64,000 bases of DNA from Acidimicrobiia bacterium (GCA_016871315.1 VFZE01000019.1:41760-105759); one strand, 5' to 3'; numbered from the stretch's first letter, positions 1-9,757 are shown. Notes: generated by a model from the sequence alone, not told the origin. Numbers and translations: made by a program.

Positions 1-479
1 CAGGCAGCGGAGGCGGGCCGGCGCAGAGAGGGGTGGGTGGAGACAGGCTCAGGGAGATGCGAGCAAAGGGAGCCGGAGATGGAAAGAAGCGAACATGGAA
101 CGGGAACGGCGGGTTCCAGAACTACTTTGACGGTGGCGGCGGCAGCCGGCCTTGCAGGGATGCGGTGCGCAGGCAGCGGAACACAATCGGCGGGAACCCG
201 CAAATAGGCCGAGCGAGGTGCGAAGGGACTGGGTTGAGCTTGCACCAGAGGTCCCGCGGGGTTGGGTGCGGGAGCCCGGGCGTGAGCGGGAGCGGATTGC
301 TCACGGAGCCTGGAAAGTGCCAGTTCTTGTTGCAGTTCAAGGAAGAGTGCGCGGTGGGCGGCCGAGCAGAATTGATGTTTGGCGAGGCGCTGGAGCATAG
401 CGAGCTTGCGGCCACAGTGGCGGCAGCAGCCTTCGGCGGGCGAGCCGGGATCCGGGGTGTAGGTGTCAGCAGTCGGCAC
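1..479 (-). CDS. Partial zinc-ribbon, proline-rich hypothetical protein (3' end beyond window)
   Basis: An open minus-strand frame runs from a GTG at 479 through the left edge with no stop. Near its N-terminus it has C-C-R-H-C-G-R-K followed about 15 residues later by H-Q-F-C-S-A-A-H-R, which looks like a zinc-binding Cys/His knuckle, then a Leu/Glu/Gln-rich helix and a long Ala/Pro-rich tail. A stop lies just upstream of the GTG, and no ATG occurs before the zinc motif except an internal Met inside it, so the start is uncertain. It diverges from the VWA pilus gene. Function unknown; the Cys/His pattern is the only clue. Confidence 0.5.
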   Translation of the reverse strand, partial: MPTADTYTPDPGSPAEGCCRHCGRKLAMLQRLAKHQFCSAAHRALFLELQQELALSRLREQSAPAHARAPAPNPAGPLVQAQPSPFAPRSAYLRVPADCVPLPAHRIPARPAAAATVKVVLEPAVPVPCSLLSISGSLCSHLPEPVSTHPSLRRPASAA

Positions 480-570
480 AGCGAACCTCGATGCTGCTTA
501 TCGGCAAGTGAGCAGAAGATTTTTCTCAAATCCCGCGCGGGCGCCCCGATAAGGAATACGGGAGGAACCG

Positions 571-2055
571 ATGACGCTACGTGCGGGAAGACGCCGGAAA
601 GGACTGGCGATCCTGATTACGGCGCTGATGCTGGGCTTTATGGTGCCGATCGTGGGGCTGGCGGTGGATGCCGGAGTGCTGTACGCGATCAAGGCAAGGC
701 TATCGGCGGCCTGCGATGCCGGGTCGCTGGCGGCGGCGCGGAGCCTGAGCCTGGGCTTGACGCTGGCCGAACAGGAGGCGAGCGCAGCGGCGAGGGCGGG
801 GGCATTCTTCAACGCGAATTTTCCCGACAGCATGATGGCAACCACCGGCAAGCAGTGGAGTGTGGTGGTGACGGAATCCAGCTTCCGCACGCGCACGGTG
901 ACCGTGACGGCGACGGTGACGGCGCCGGTCTACTTCATGCGGATTCTGGGCAAGACCGGGGTGACGGTCGCCGCATCCGGCAAGGCATCGCGCCGTGACG
1001 TGAACGTGATGCTGATCATGGACCGCTCCGGCTCGCTGCAAACGGCGGGGGCCTGTGATGATCTGGAGTCGGCTGCGCTGGCGTTCGTGAACCAATTCGC
1101 CAACCACCGGGACCGGCTGGGGCTGATCACCTACGGAGGATCGTCGAACTTGGATTTTGCGCCCGCCTATGAGTTCAAAACAGGGCCGGGGAACCTGCTG
1201 ACCAAGATCGACGGGATCTTTCCCGGCGGCTGCAACGGATGGACGGGCTCCTCGCAGGGGCTGTGGCAGGGCTATCAGCAGGTGGTGGCGATGAACGAGC
1301 CGGGTGCGTTGAATGTAATCCTGTTCTTCACCGACGGAATCCCGAACGCGATCACGGCCGATTTTCTGGTGAAGACGCAGACGACGACCTTCTCGCCGAC
1401 CGGCAAGAGCCGGTGCTGGGACTGGCAGAACAACAAGAAGTACAACCAGGCGGGCTGGAACCCGGTGACGCAGGTCTACCGCGGCTTCGTCGCGGGCCAA
1501 AGCGGGGTTGGCCGCGGCGGGGTGCGGGGTCACGTGGCTGGATCGATCCCGGTGAGCAACGATCCGGGAGCGGTGGCCATTCCTCAGGGCTTTTCGGGCT
1601 CAGCAAAGGCGATTGCCGATGACTGCTACTTCCGGAACAACACGAGCGATGTGGATGATGACGTGCCGCACTATCCGAACCAGGACTTCTACGGCAATTC
1701 GGTGTTCGGCTGGAAGTCGATCAACACCTACTCCAGCGGTCCGTATGCGGGCAAGGTGCGGATCGATCAGCAGTCCAACCAACAGAACGCGGCGATCAAC
1801 GCGGTGGATAACGCCGCACAGCGCATCCGGAACAATACGCTTCATCCCTCGATCGACACGGTGATCTATAGCATCGGGTTGGGCGGGGCCGGGGAGGCCG
1901 AGCATGACCTGCTGCGCCGGATTTCCAACGATATTGCCAGTCCCATCTACAACGCCAACAAGCCGCTCGGGCTCTATGTCTATGCGCCGACTTCGGCGGA
2001 GCTGACGGCGGCGTTTGTGCGGATCGCCAGCGAGATTCTGCGCTACGCGCACTAG
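571..2055 (+). CDS. TadG-like pilus-assembly protein with von Willebrand factor A domain
   Basis: 494 residues. The N-terminus has the TadE/TadG pattern: a basic start, one hydrophobic segment (about residues 10-35), then V-D-A-G-V-L-Y and an Ala-rich stretch (D-A-G-S-L-A-A-A-R). From about residue 145 a VWA domain begins with a MIDAS motif D-R-S-G-S; a later F-F-T-D-G-I-P fits the conserved VWA Asp-Gly. The C-terminal third is acidic with an Asn-rich segment. Family knowledge: such proteins are secreted or envelope-anchored minor components of Flp/Tad pili. It is convergent with the TadE gene; a shared CTAG at 2052-2055 supplies both stop codons. Confidence 0.85.
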   Translation: MTLRAGRRRKGLAILITALMLGFMVPIVGLAVDAGVLYAIKARLSAACDAGSLAAARSLSLGLTLAEQEASAAARAGAFFNANFPDSMMATTGKQWSVVVTESSFRTRTVTVTATVTAPVYFMRILGKTGVTVAASGKASRRDVNVMLIMDRSGSLQTAGACDDLESAALAFVNQFANHRDRLGLITYGGSSNLDFAPAYEFKTGPGNLLTKIDGIFPGGCNGWTGSSQGLWQGYQQVVAMNEPGALNVILFFTDGIPNAITADFLVKTQTTTFSPTGKSRCWDWQNNKKYNQAGWNPVTQVYRGFVAGQSGVGRGGVRGHVAGSIPVSNDPGAVAIPQGFSGSAKAIADDCYFRNNTSDVDDDVPHYPNQDFYGNSVFGWKSINTYSSGPYAGKVRIDQQSNQQNAAINAVDNAAQRIRNNTLHPSIDTVIYSIGLGGAGEAEHDLLRRISNDIASPIYNANKPLGLYVYAPTSAELTAAFVRIASEILRYAH

Positions 2056-2486
2056 CGGGAGCTGTACAGACCACGGAAGGGGAAGGTGGCCTTGGGCTTG
2101 CCGCGCAGGGTCTGCTTCCCGGCAGGCAGGTCGAGTTCCAGATTCTCGATCCAGATGCTGATCCGGCGGGGGGCGCCGGACACTGTTTGCGTCTCGACCA
2201 TCACATGCTCGCGGCGTAGTCCGGCAAATAGAGGCATCGTTGCTTCCTGGCGGGTTCCGTAGAGAACCAGGTTCTGGGCTTCGGTCCGGAGTTGAGCGCC
2301 ATCGCCATCCCAGTCCGATTCGGAGGCTTGGCGTGCGGCCCTGTGGACAGCGGCCGAGAGCTGCTGAATCTGAAGCGCGGCAACGGTGAGCTGCACGGCT
2401 CCCACCAGCACGGGAACCAGGATCGCGAAGCCGAGGGCGAATTCCAGCAAAGCGCTGCCGGCCTGGGAGCGGCGCGTGATTTTCAT
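2052..2486 (-). CDS. TadE-like pseudopilin
   Basis: 144 residues. Starts with K-I-T-R-R-S-Q-A-G-S-A-L-L-E-F-A-L, the TadE signature: a basic leader, then a hydrophobic helix with Glu at about position 15, followed by a helical stretch (Q-I-Q-Q-L-S-A-A-V-H-R-A-A-R-Q-A-S). TadE proteins are processed by the prepilin peptidase TadV and are minor pseudopilins of the Tad secretion/pilus machine. The start overlaps the stop of the upstream TadG-like gene by 4 bp, so the two form an operon. No TadA/B/C/Z genes are visible here. Confidence 0.82.
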   Translation of the reverse strand: MKITRRSQAGSALLEFALGFAILVPVLVGAVQLTVAALQIQQLSAAVHRAARQASESDWDGDGAQLRTEAQNLVLYGTRQEATMPLFAGLRREHVMVETQTVSGAPRRISIWIENLELDLPAGKQTLRGKPKATFPFRGLYSSR

Positions 2487-3424
2487 CGGGAGAGCCTCGC
2501 GACGAGGAAGCCGGTTCCGGCTGCGCCGCGCCGGGTGGAACCTTGCAGATAGGAGCCGATGAACTCCGCACAGAAGGGTTGGTCGCCTTCGGCCTGGTAG
2601 CCGGAGGCGGGGAGAAGAAAAAATGCTCCGAAGCCGGCGATGTGGGGTTGTTCGCCGGGCGAATGAATGGCGGCGGCGGCGATCCGGCGGCCGTTGCCGC
2701 GGCCACGGGCGATGTAGGAGGCGTAATCGGCGGAGGTGTAATCGGCATCGCCACGGACGCGTTCGGCAAGCGCTTCACGCTCCAGCGGGAGGATGCCTTC
2801 TGAGCCCTTCACGGCGTCCCCGATTTTGAGCGGACTCGACTGCCGGCTATCGAGGATCGCGCGGCGGATCAGGGAGCGGTCCGCTGGTCCCAGCAACAGC
2901 GGCGCGGGGAAGGCGCCATCGAGTAGCCCGGCGTCGCCGCGGCATACGTTACCCGCGGCGAGGGAGGGCTGGGCCGCCCACCGCAGAGTGTAGATTTCCC
3001 CATGGCGGAGACCAAGGTCCGTGGAGGAAGGATCGTGAGCGAGGACAGAGTAAGGCAGGAGGCCATGGCCAACCTCCTCTAGGGGAAGCTGGACTGCGGC
3101 CGTCTGGGCGGCATGTTTGCCGCTGGAGCGCAGCACTATCCACTCCAGGGGAACTTCCATTCTGATCCTTACAAGATTGGCGGTGACTTCGACTGCGGCC
3201 AAGGAGCCGGCGAGCCGCAGCGCGGTGGCGCGGGCCCTTTGAATGCCATCGGGTGAGCCGTCAAGCTCCATCACGGCGGTAAGCGCGGCTGCCTCCAGGG
3301 ACGATTGAGCCGAGGAGCGGGTGGCAAGGGCGCGGCTGATGTCGACGGCCACACCCATGGCGGCGAAGACGATGATCAGCATGAGGGCCATGAAGATCAA
3401 CACCATGCCCCTTCGAGTCCGCAT
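2483..3424 (-). CDS. TadG-like (TadE/G N-terminal) pilus-assembly protein
   Basis: 313 residues. R-T-R-R-G-M-V-L-I-F-M-A-L-M-L-I-I opens a single transmembrane helix, followed by G-V-A-V-D-I-S-R and an Ala/Ser-rich helix (S-S-A-Q-S-S-L-E-A-A-A-L-T-A), the usual putative Flp pilus-assembly TadE/G-like N-terminus. There is no VWA domain; the rest is an uncharacterised extracytoplasmic part with a few cysteines. First gene of the minus-strand pair with the TadE-like gene (4-bp overlap). It probably works with the VWA protein encoded convergently. Confidence 0.75.
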   Translation of the reverse strand: MRTRRGMVLIFMALMLIIVFAAMGVAVDISRALATRSSAQSSLEAAALTAVMELDGSPDGIQRARATALRLAGSLAAVEVTANLVRIRMEVPLEWIVLRSSGKHAAQTAAVQLPLEEVGHGLLPYSVLAHDPSSTDLGLRHGEIYTLRWAAQPSLAAGNVCRGDAGLLDGAFPAPLLLGPADRSLIRRAILDSRQSSPLKIGDAVKGSEGILPLEREALAERVRGDADYTSADYASYIARGRGNGRRIAAAAIHSPGEQPHIAGFGAFFLLPASGYQAEGDQPFCAEFIGSYLQGSTRRGAAGTGFLVARLSR

Positions 3425-3460
3425 CAGTTATCTATCGGCGGAAGGTGCGGAAAACAATAG

Positions 3461-5710
3461 CTATTTGTCGCTGGATTGCGGCGGGGAGAGGAGGATTTTT
3501 TCGACGGTGGCGGCCTCGACCCCCTTGCGGGAATAGAGCATGGGGTGGTAGCCGCCGCCGGCCCACTCATTTAATAGGTTGTCGTAGTGGGGGCTTTCCG
3601 GGTCGCCGGATTCGCCGGGGACGTTGGTCATGACGGAACGGTCCCAGTCGGCGAGGTCGAGGATCTGGCGGTAGCTGGCGCCGTTGGTCTGGCGGAAGTT
3701 GGAGCCGGAGGTGGAGTTGACGGTGTGGGAGTCGCCGGGACGTGGGATGGGGCCGCGGTGGAAATCCGGGTTCGGAAGAGGGTGGCGGAAACGGATCTGG
3801 TGGAGGTTGCCCCATTTCCAGGCGGCGGGGTCGGGGCCGAAGGCGCGGCTGAGTTCGGCGAATGCTTGTTCAAAGCTCTGACGCATGGCGGCCGGGTCGG
3901 GCCTGCGGCGCAAGGTTGCCAGCAGCATGGCGAGATCGGTGCGCGAGCCGAGTTCCTTGCCGAAGATGAGTGGCGGGAGCTTGGAGACCCACATCGCGTA
4001 GAGGAGCGCTTCCGGGGAATCGGCGGAGAGGTTGGCGCTCCAATCCATCATGCGTTCGAGCAGGGCCCATTGCGAGGCGGAGAACTGCTCGCGGCGGAAG
4101 GGCCATTGCCGGACCAGCGTTTGAAAGATGCGGGCCGGATGGGAGTGGACGTCCTGCTGCATGCGCTGGAAATCCTCGACGCCGAACTTCAGCCGGTCGA
4201 GCATCATCTCCTCGATACGGTCGATGCGGAAGCTGGGGGCCCACTCATAGGAGAGCGGGTGCGGATAGCCGTCGGGCAGGATGTTGTGATTGGCGGTGGC
4301 GATGGCGCCGGAGGGAGGATTGAAGCGGCGCGGCATCTGGCCGGCGGGGAGGAATCCGGACCATTCATATTCGCCGGTGTGGCCGGGCACCGGCAGCAGA
4401 CCGGACCAGTTGCGGCGGATCGGGGCGAGACCGGCGGCGATCCAGCCGATATTGCCGGCGCGGTCGGCATAGACGAGGTTTTCCGAGGGGACTTTGTAGC
4501 GTGCAGCGGCCTGCTGGAACTGATCCCAGTTGTGTGCGCGGGCGAGGCTGAGAGCGGCGAGATAGCCGGCTGTGCCGGGTTCGCTGCCGACCCATTTGAG
4601 CGCATAGGCGCGGTGACGGCCGAGATCCTCGGCGATCACGGGGCCATGGATGGTGTAGCGCAGCTCGATGGGGCGCGGTGCTTTCACGCCGCGGACGCGG
4701 ACCTGCTCGCGCACGATCTCCATCTGCTTCCACTGGCCGCGGTAAAGATACTGATCGGGGTTGGCGGGGTTCAGCTTCTCGACGTAGAGGTCGCCTTGAT
4801 CGATGCCGACGATGGTGAAGCCGAAGCCGGCTTCTTCGTTGTGGCCTAGCGCGATGCCGGGCAGGGCAGGTTCGCCCGCGCCGATCACGTTCCAGCCGGG
4901 GCCGACCAGGTGTACGGTTTTGCGCAGCGAGGGGAGCACGACCGGGCGGTGCGGATCGTTGGCTAGCAGCGGCTTGCCGGTGAGAGAGCGTTCGCCGCTG
5001 ACCACCCAGTTGTTGCTTCCTTGTTCGCCGGAAAACCGAACGGAGCCGATGGCGTCGTTGTAATCCCGCAGGATCGACGAGTTGATGCCGGCAAGGTCGA
5101 GTCCGTTGGGAATGACGATCTTCACGAAGGGGTCGGGAGGCAGGTAATTCTGCACGGTCTCCAGGCCAAAGCGGCGGATATCGTTGGCGCGGGCCACTTC
5201 GCGCGCGATGTTCCTGGTCATCAGTAGCCCGGCGACGCGCGCGGCGACATCTTCCGGCGCCCAGAGGCCGGGGTCGTAACCGGCGAGGCGGAATTCGAGT
5301 GGGCGCTTGCCGCCGAGCGTCGAGATATAGGCGTTGATGCCTTCGGTGAAGGAGGCGGCGATCTGGCGGGCGTCGGGCGAGTAGCTGTCCCATTCGGCGT
5401 TCCAGTCGCCGCGGAAGCGGACTAGGCGGGCGATGCGGTCGCGTTGGAGCGCTTCGGGCCCGAGCACTTCGGCGAGCTTGCCGGTTCCGATGCGGCGCCA
5501 GAGGTCGATCTGAAAGAGGCGGTCGCGTGCGGCCATGTAACCCTGGGCGAAGAAGAGATCGTGCGAGGAGCGCGCGTAGATGTGGGGGATGCCCCACTTG
5601 TCGCGGAGGACCTCGACCGGCTCGGCAAGGCCGGCGAGGGTGACCTGTTCGGCCGGGGCGAGGCCGCAGAAAAGGGCCAATGCCACCGGCAACCACGTGC
5701 TACGCATCAT
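3461..5710 (-). CDS. Penicillin acylase family Ntn hydrolase (exported)
   Basis: 749 residues with a signal peptide (cleavage likely near residue 20, before E-Q-V-T-L-A-G). It begins its domain with I-P-H-I-Y-A and F-A-Q-G-Y-M-A-A-R-D-R-L-F-Q-I-D, typical of the alpha chain. The autocatalytic nucleophile is Ser232 in G-S-N-N-W-V-V-S-G; downstream N-D-P-H-R and the C-terminal G-S-N-F-R-Q are conserved features. The family hydrolyses amides such as penicillin G, N-acyl homoserine lactones or acyl-peptides after self-cleavage into alpha and beta chains in the periplasm. The start overlaps the enoyl-CoA hydratase stop by 11 bp, so it is the last gene of the operon; the natural substrate cannot be told. 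Confidence 0.9.
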   Translation of the reverse strand: MMRSTWLPVALALFCGLAPAEQVTLAGLAEPVEVLRDKWGIPHIYARSSHDLFFAQGYMAARDRLFQIDLWRRIGTGKLAEVLGPEALQRDRIARLVRFRGDWNAEWDSYSPDARQIAASFTEGINAYISTLGGKRPLEFRLAGYDPGLWAPEDVAARVAGLLMTRNIAREVARANDIRRFGLETVQNYLPPDPFVKIVIPNGLDLAGINSSILRDYNDAIGSVRFSGEQGSNNWVVSGERSLTGKPLLANDPHRPVVLPSLRKTVHLVGPGWNVIGAGEPALPGIALGHNEEAGFGFTIVGIDQGDLYVEKLNPANPDQYLYRGQWKQMEIVREQVRVRGVKAPRPIELRYTIHGPVIAEDLGRHRAYALKWVGSEPGTAGYLAALSLARAHNWDQFQQAAARYKVPSENLVYADRAGNIGWIAAGLAPIRRNWSGLLPVPGHTGEYEWSGFLPAGQMPRRFNPPSGAIATANHNILPDGYPHPLSYEWAPSFRIDRIEEMMLDRLKFGVEDFQRMQQDVHSHPARIFQTLVRQWPFRREQFSASQWALLERMMDWSANLSADSPEALLYAMWVSKLPPLIFGKELGSRTDLAMLLATLRRRPDPAAMRQSFEQAFAELSRAFGPDPAAWKWGNLHQIRFRHPLPNPDFHRGPIPRPGDSHTVNSTSGSNFRQTNGASYRQILDLADWDRSVMTNVPGESGDPESPHYDNLLNEWAGGGYHPMLYSRKGVEAATVEKILLSPPQSSDK

Positions 5711-6476
5711 CTTCCGATTTTCCCTCCAATGAGGGCCAGCGCGGCGGGCGCTTCTGCTTCCAGGCGCGCACGCCCTCCTGGTAATCCTCGCTCCGGAAGA
5801 GGCGCGCGCGCAAGGTGGCGGCGAGTCTGGTTGCCTCTTCTTCGCTCATTTCGCGGCCCTGGTGGGTGAGCGTCATGCCGCGGCGGATGGCTTCCGGGCT
5901 GGATTCGGCAATGGTTGCGGCGATGTGCAGGGCCTTTGCCTGAAGCTCAAATGCCGGGACGACGTAGTGAACCAAGCCCCACTCGAGCGCCTCGTCGGCG
6001 CCGAAGCGGCGGCCGGTGAGGCTGAGTTCGAGCGCGCGGCGTTCGCCGATGGCCTGGACCATCGAGCGCCAGATGAGCATCGGCCACAACCCGATTTTGA
6101 TCTCGGTGATTCCGAACAGGGCGTCCTCGGCGGCCACGGCGATGTGGCAACTGGCGACGAGTCCGGCGCCGCCCGCGAGCGCGGCGCCCTGCACGGCGGC
6201 AACGATGGGCTTCAAGCTGCGGCGGCCGAGCGAAAAGAGCCGCTCGTGAATCGCGTTGCGGTCGGCGGCGTCGGGCAGCAGCGATTCTTCCAGGTCCATG
6301 CCGGCGCAGAAGGAAGGGCCTTCGCCATCAAGCAGGATGGCTCCGGTGGCGCGGTCATCCGATGCCTGCTCCACTTCGCGGACGATCGCCTCACAGGTGG
6401 CCGAATCGAGCGCATTGCGCTTTTCGGGGCGGTCGAGAGTCAGCCGCAGCAGTCTACCTTCACGCCGTACCCGCAA
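5700..6476 (-). CDS. Enoyl-CoA hydratase/isomerase (crotonase) family, LiuC/AtuE-like
   Basis: 258 residues from a TTG start at 6476, chosen because AGGAG lies about 10 nt upstream and the resulting length is normal for crotonases; a longer upstream reading would merely translate the neighbouring gene out of frame. Crotonase landmarks: L-D-R-P-E-K-R-N-A-L-D, F-C-A-G-M-D-L (oxyanion hole), G-A-A-L-A-G-G-A-G-L, and F-G-I-T-E-I-K-I-G. The second catalytic Glu is kept, but the first Glu of classical hydratases is Gly, as I recall for methylglutaconyl-CoA hydratases. It fits hydration of the product of the carboxylase encoded upstream. Overlaps both neighbours (17 bp and 11 bp). Confidence 0.85.
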   Translation of the reverse strand: MRVRREGRLLRLTLDRPEKRNALDSATCEAIVREVEQASDDRATGAILLDGEGPSFCAGMDLEESLLPDAADRNAIHERLFSLGRRSLKPIVAAVQGAALAGGAGLVASCHIAVAAEDALFGITEIKIGLWPMLIWRSMVQAIGERRALELSLTGRRFGADEALEWGLVHYVVPAFELQAKALHIAATIAESSPEAIRRGMTLTHQGREMSEEEATRLAATLRARLFRSEDYQEGVRAWKQKRPPRWPSLEGKSEDDA

Positions 6477-6798
6477 GCTCGTTCTCCTCAATCTCGATTT
6501 CCATGCGTAGCAGCGCGGTGGAAAAGGTTTTGCCTTGCGAGTCGATGCGGAGGGAGAGGGTGCCGCCGCCGCCGAGCGCTTCATATAAAAGGAAGTTGAG
6601 CGCGCCGAGATTGGGCAGTTCGAAACGCTCGACTTTGCCTTTGACGAGGTGTCCGAAATGGACCTTGACGCGTTCGGAGGTGACTTCACGGACCAACACA
6701 GGATAGTGTGCCTGCTGGTAGGCGATGACGCCGATGTTGGCGGTGTCACCCTTGTCGCCGGAGCGGGCGTGTGCGATGCGGGAAAGGGGAATCCTCAT
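6460..6798 (-). CDS. AtuA C-terminal-like ferredoxin-fold protein
   Basis: 112 residues starting [22 protein letters not shown], the hallmark of the small domain that follows AtuA (fused to it in some bacteria, separate here). Its role with AtuA is not biochemically clear; the pair is associated with acyclic terpene and branched acyl-CoA catabolism. The start overlaps the atuA stop by 4 bp, and the 3' end overlaps the hydratase start by 17 bp, indicating strict translational coupling. Confidence 0.85.
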   Translation of the reverse strand: MRIPLSRIAHARSGDKGDTANIGVIAYQQAHYPVLVREVTSERVKVHFGHLVKGKVERFELPNLGALNFLLYEALGGGGTLSLRIDSQGKTFSTALLRMEIEIEENELAGTA

Positions 6799-8129
6799 TC
6801 GACCACCTCGACGCGGGTTTGGATGAGTTCGCGCGGGGCGAGGGCGGGCCAGTAGGCGACCACTTCGCGCACCGGAGGGCGGCCGTCGCCGAAGCCTGTG
6901 GCGGTGGGCGGGCCGTTGAGCACCAGCGGGATCAGCTCGCGCGTGAAGCGATCGACAGCCTCTTTGTCCTGGCCCCGCACGCCGATGCGGAGCTGAATCT
7001 CGGGCGGATCGGGGCAGTGGGCGGCGGCAGGGCCGTGGCAGGCGTCGTAGCCGAACAGCTCGGTGTAGATTTCTTCGAAGGTGAGACCGAGCTGTTCCAG
7101 GCGTTGGCGGACGATGGCGTCGGCGGCGCGCGCCTTGGCAACGGCGTCGGGCCAGCTGTAGACGAGCGTGCCGATGGCTTTCCAGCCGTAGGAGTAGCTG
7201 ATGGAAAGTTTCAGAAAGGGTGTGCGCGGGCCGCCGCGGATGCCGCTGACGCGGACGCGGTCGATGCCGGCGTCTTCCAGGTGTATGGAGGTGAAATCGG
7301 CAATGCAGTCCGGAGTGATGTAGTACTTCGGGTCGCCGAGTTCATAGAGGAGCTGCTCCTTGACGATGTGGGAGCTGACGCGGCCGCCGGTGTTGGAATG
7401 CTTGGTAACGACGAAGGAGCCGTCGGGTGAGGCTTCGACGAGGGGATAGCCAATGTTGGCCATATCGGGGATGGAGGGCCAGTCGACCTGGCAGTTGCCG
7501 CCTGTGCACTGGGCGCCGCATTCGATGATGTGTCCGGCGATGGTGCCGGCGGCGAGCCGGTTCCAGTCGTCGGGCTTCCAGCCGAACTGGTGGACCATGG
7601 GGGCAAGGGCGAGCGCGGTGTCGGTGCACCTGCCGGCAATGACGACGTCGGCTCCGGTCGAGAGCGCTTCGGCCAGCGGGAAGGCGCCGATGTAGGCGTT
7701 GGCGCTCTGGATGCGGTTGCGGATGGAGGAGAGCGGCTCGCCGGTCTCCATGTTCTTCATGGCGTGGCCGGCGGCGATGAGTTCGTCGATGCGCGGGTAG
7801 ATGTCGTCGCCTTCGACGACGGCGACCTTGAGGTGCGGGGCGAGCTTGCGTACCTGGCGCGCGCAGGCGGCCGGGTTGACGCCGCCGGCGTTGGCGATCA
7901 CCTTCACGCCGCGCTGCTTGATCGTGGCGGCGATGCGGGCCATCAGCGGAGGGAAGTCGCGCGCGTAGCCGAGCTCGGGGTTGCGCTCCTTCTGCTTCTG
8001 GACGATGGACATGGTGATCTCGGCGAGATAGTCGAGCACGAGATAGTCGAGCGGGCCTTGCTCGACCAGACGGACGGGCGCTTCCAGCCAGTCGCCCCAG
8101 AAGCCTTGTCCGTTGGCGATGCGGATCAT
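6795..8129 (-). CDS. AtuA family protein (acyclic terpene utilisation)
   Basis: 444 residues. N-terminus [13 protein letters not shown], then [25 protein letters not shown] and [15 protein letters not shown] are diagnostic of the AtuA family. In Pseudomonas atu operons AtuA is needed for citronellol/geraniol degradation, but its chemical step is unassigned. Located between the carboxylase beta subunit (ATGA overlap) and the AtuA C-terminal-like protein (4-bp overlap). Cytoplasmic; no signal peptide. Confidence 0.9.
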   Translation of the reverse strand: MIRIANGQGFWGDWLEAPVRLVEQGPLDYLVLDYLAEITMSIVQKQKERNPELGYARDFPPLMARIAATIKQRGVKVIANAGGVNPAACARQVRKLAPHLKVAVVEGDDIYPRIDELIAAGHAMKNMETGEPLSSIRNRIQSANAYIGAFPLAEALSTGADVVIAGRCTDTALALAPMVHQFGWKPDDWNRLAAGTIAGHIIECGAQCTGGNCQVDWPSIPDMANIGYPLVEASPDGSFVVTKHSNTGGRVSSHIVKEQLLYELGDPKYYITPDCIADFTSIHLEDAGIDRVRVSGIRGGPRTPFLKLSISYSYGWKAIGTLVYSWPDAVAKARAADAIVRQRLEQLGLTFEEIYTELFGYDACHGPAAAHCPDPPEIQLRIGVRGQDKEAVDRFTRELIPLVLNGPPTATGFGDGRPPVREVVAYWPALAPRELIQTRVEVVE

Positions 8130-9727
8130 AGTGTCTCAAGCGCCAGATGCCGGCGGTGGAAGCTTGCCATGGAGATTTCAAGCGCGAAGGTCAGCACCTG
8201 CCGGGTTTTCAGGGGGCCGAGGAGAGCGTCGACGTGGCCGCGCGCGGCTGCGAAGTGGGAGTCGAGCCAGTTCTCGTAATCGGCACGGGTTTTGTCGACG
8301 CGGGTTTGCAGCTCTTCCGGGACCGGCTTGCCGTCCTTCTTATAGCGGTCGAGTTCGGGGCCGTGTACGGCGACGACGGCCGAGTCGCCTTCCATGACGC
8401 CAATGCGGGCGGTGGGCCATGCGAAAGTGAAGTTGGGATCGAAGCCTTGGGCGGCCATGGCGTAGTAGCCGGCTCCGGAGGCGTGATTGATGGTGAGTAC
8501 GATGCGCGGAACGGTGGCGCAGGCCATGGTTTCCACCATTTCGGCGCCGGCGCGGATGATGCCGGCGGCTTCGGCCTCGACGCCGACCATGAAGCCGGAG
8601 ACATCCTGGAAGTAGAGGAGCGGCAGGCCTTGCCGCTCGCACATTTCGACGAAGTAGGCGACCTTGCGCGCCGATTCGGTGTAGACGATGCCGCCGATGC
8701 GGGAACCGCCGGGAGCCTTGAGGAAACCGCGGCGGTTGGCGATGAGACCGGCGGGCCAGCCCGACAGGCGCGTGGAGGCGCAGAGCATCTCTGGGGCATG
8801 CTCGGGCTGAAACTCCTCCCAAGCGCCGGCGTCAAAGATGCAGCGGATGACGTCCATCATTTCGTAGGGGAGGCGGTGATCGGCGGGGAGCACTTCGTAG
8901 AGTTGCTCGGCGGGCCGTTCCGGCAGGGCACCCTTGGGAGGTGGCGGCGGGGCGCACAGCTGGCGGATGCGTTCGCGGATCATCTCCAGGCAATGTTCGT
9001 CGTTGCGCGCCATGTAGTGGGCGACGCCGCTGACCGTGGTGTGCATGCGCGCGCCGCCGAGCTGTTCGGGGTCGACGACTTGCCCGGTTGCGCCTTTCAC
9101 GAGGTTGGCGCCGCCGAGGCCCATGAAGCTGGTTTTGTCGACCATGTAGATGACGTCGCTCAATGCGGGCAGGTAGGCGCCGCCGGCGATGCAGGGTCCC
9201 ATGACGGCGGAGATTTGCGGGATGTGCAGTTTCCGGCGCATGAGCGAGTTGTAGTAGAAGATGCGGGCGGCGCCGTACTGGCCGGGGAAGATGCCGTCCT
9301 GGAGGGGGAGGTTGACGCCGGCCGAGTCGACCAGATAAATGATCGGGATGCGGTTACGCATCGCGACCTCCTGCGCACGGAGGATCTTGTGGATGGTCTC
9401 CGGCCACCAGGCTCCGGCTTTTACAGTGGCGTCGTTGGCGATGATGACCGCGGGGCGGCCTTCGATGCGGCCGACGCCAGTGACGACGCCCGCGGAGGGC
9501 GCCGCGCCGTCGTATTTGTCGTGTGCGACGAGGAGTCCGATTTCGAGAAACATCGCGCCGCCGTCGCAGAGTTTGGCGATGCGTTCGCGCGCGGTGAGCT
9601 TGCCGGCGTTGTGCTGCTTGGCGGTTTTTTCGGGGCCGCCGCCCTGGCGGAGCCGGTCTTCCAGCTCATGGAGCCGCTCAACGGCGGCCAGCATGTGCTC
9701 GCGTGGAGAGGTGGTGGGGGCGCGCAC
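8126..9727 (-). CDS. Acyl-CoA carboxylase, beta (carboxyltransferase) subunit
   Basis: 533 residues, the normal length for methylcrotonyl- or geranyl-CoA carboxylase beta subunits. Conserved blocks: [56 protein letters not shown] and [10 protein letters not shown]. It transfers CO2 from carboxybiotin to an unsaturated branched acyl-CoA. First gene of the AtuA operon. The biotin carboxylase/BCCP alpha subunit is not in this window and must come from elsewhere. Methylcrotonyl versus geranyl specificity cannot be decided; AtuA next door hints at the latter. Confidence 0.9.
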   Translation of the reverse strand: MRAPTTSPREHMLAAVERLHELEDRLRQGGGPEKTAKQHNAGKLTARERIAKLCDGGAMFLEIGLLVAHDKYDGAAPSAGVVTGVGRIEGRPAVIIANDATVKAGAWWPETIHKILRAQEVAMRNRIPIIYLVDSAGVNLPLQDGIFPGQYGAARIFYYNSLMRRKLHIPQISAVMGPCIAGGAYLPALSDVIYMVDKTSFMGLGGANLVKGATGQVVDPEQLGGARMHTTVSGVAHYMARNDEHCLEMIRERIRQLCAPPPPPKGALPERPAEQLYEVLPADHRLPYEMMDVIRCIFDAGAWEEFQPEHAPEMLCASTRLSGWPAGLIANRRGFLKAPGGSRIGGIVYTESARKVAYFVEMCERQGLPLLYFQDVSGFMVGVEAEAAGIIRAGAEMVETMACATVPRIVLTINHASGAGYYAMAAQGFDPNFTFAWPTARIGVMEGDSAVVAVHGPELDRYKKDGKPVPEELQTRVDKTRADYENWLDSHFAAARGHVDALLGPLKTRQVLTFALEISMASFHRRHLALETL

Positions 9728-9757
9728 TGGAACCAGTGTAGCAGCGGGTTTGGGGGG

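Noticed and set aside
33..998. A plus-strand frame covering the left edge and the start of the VWA gene
   Set aside because: Its second half lies out of frame over the VWA gene and its first half is antisense to the zinc-ribbon frame; composition is low complexity.
3587..4849. A 420-codon plus-strand frame over the acylase gene
   Set aside because: Antisense shadow of the acylase; low-complexity Gly/Ala/Val composition.
7342..8181. Arg/His-rich minus-strand frame overlapping atuA
   Set aside because: Out-of-frame reading of atuA; strongly biased Arg/Ala/His composition typical of a GC-rich shadow frame.
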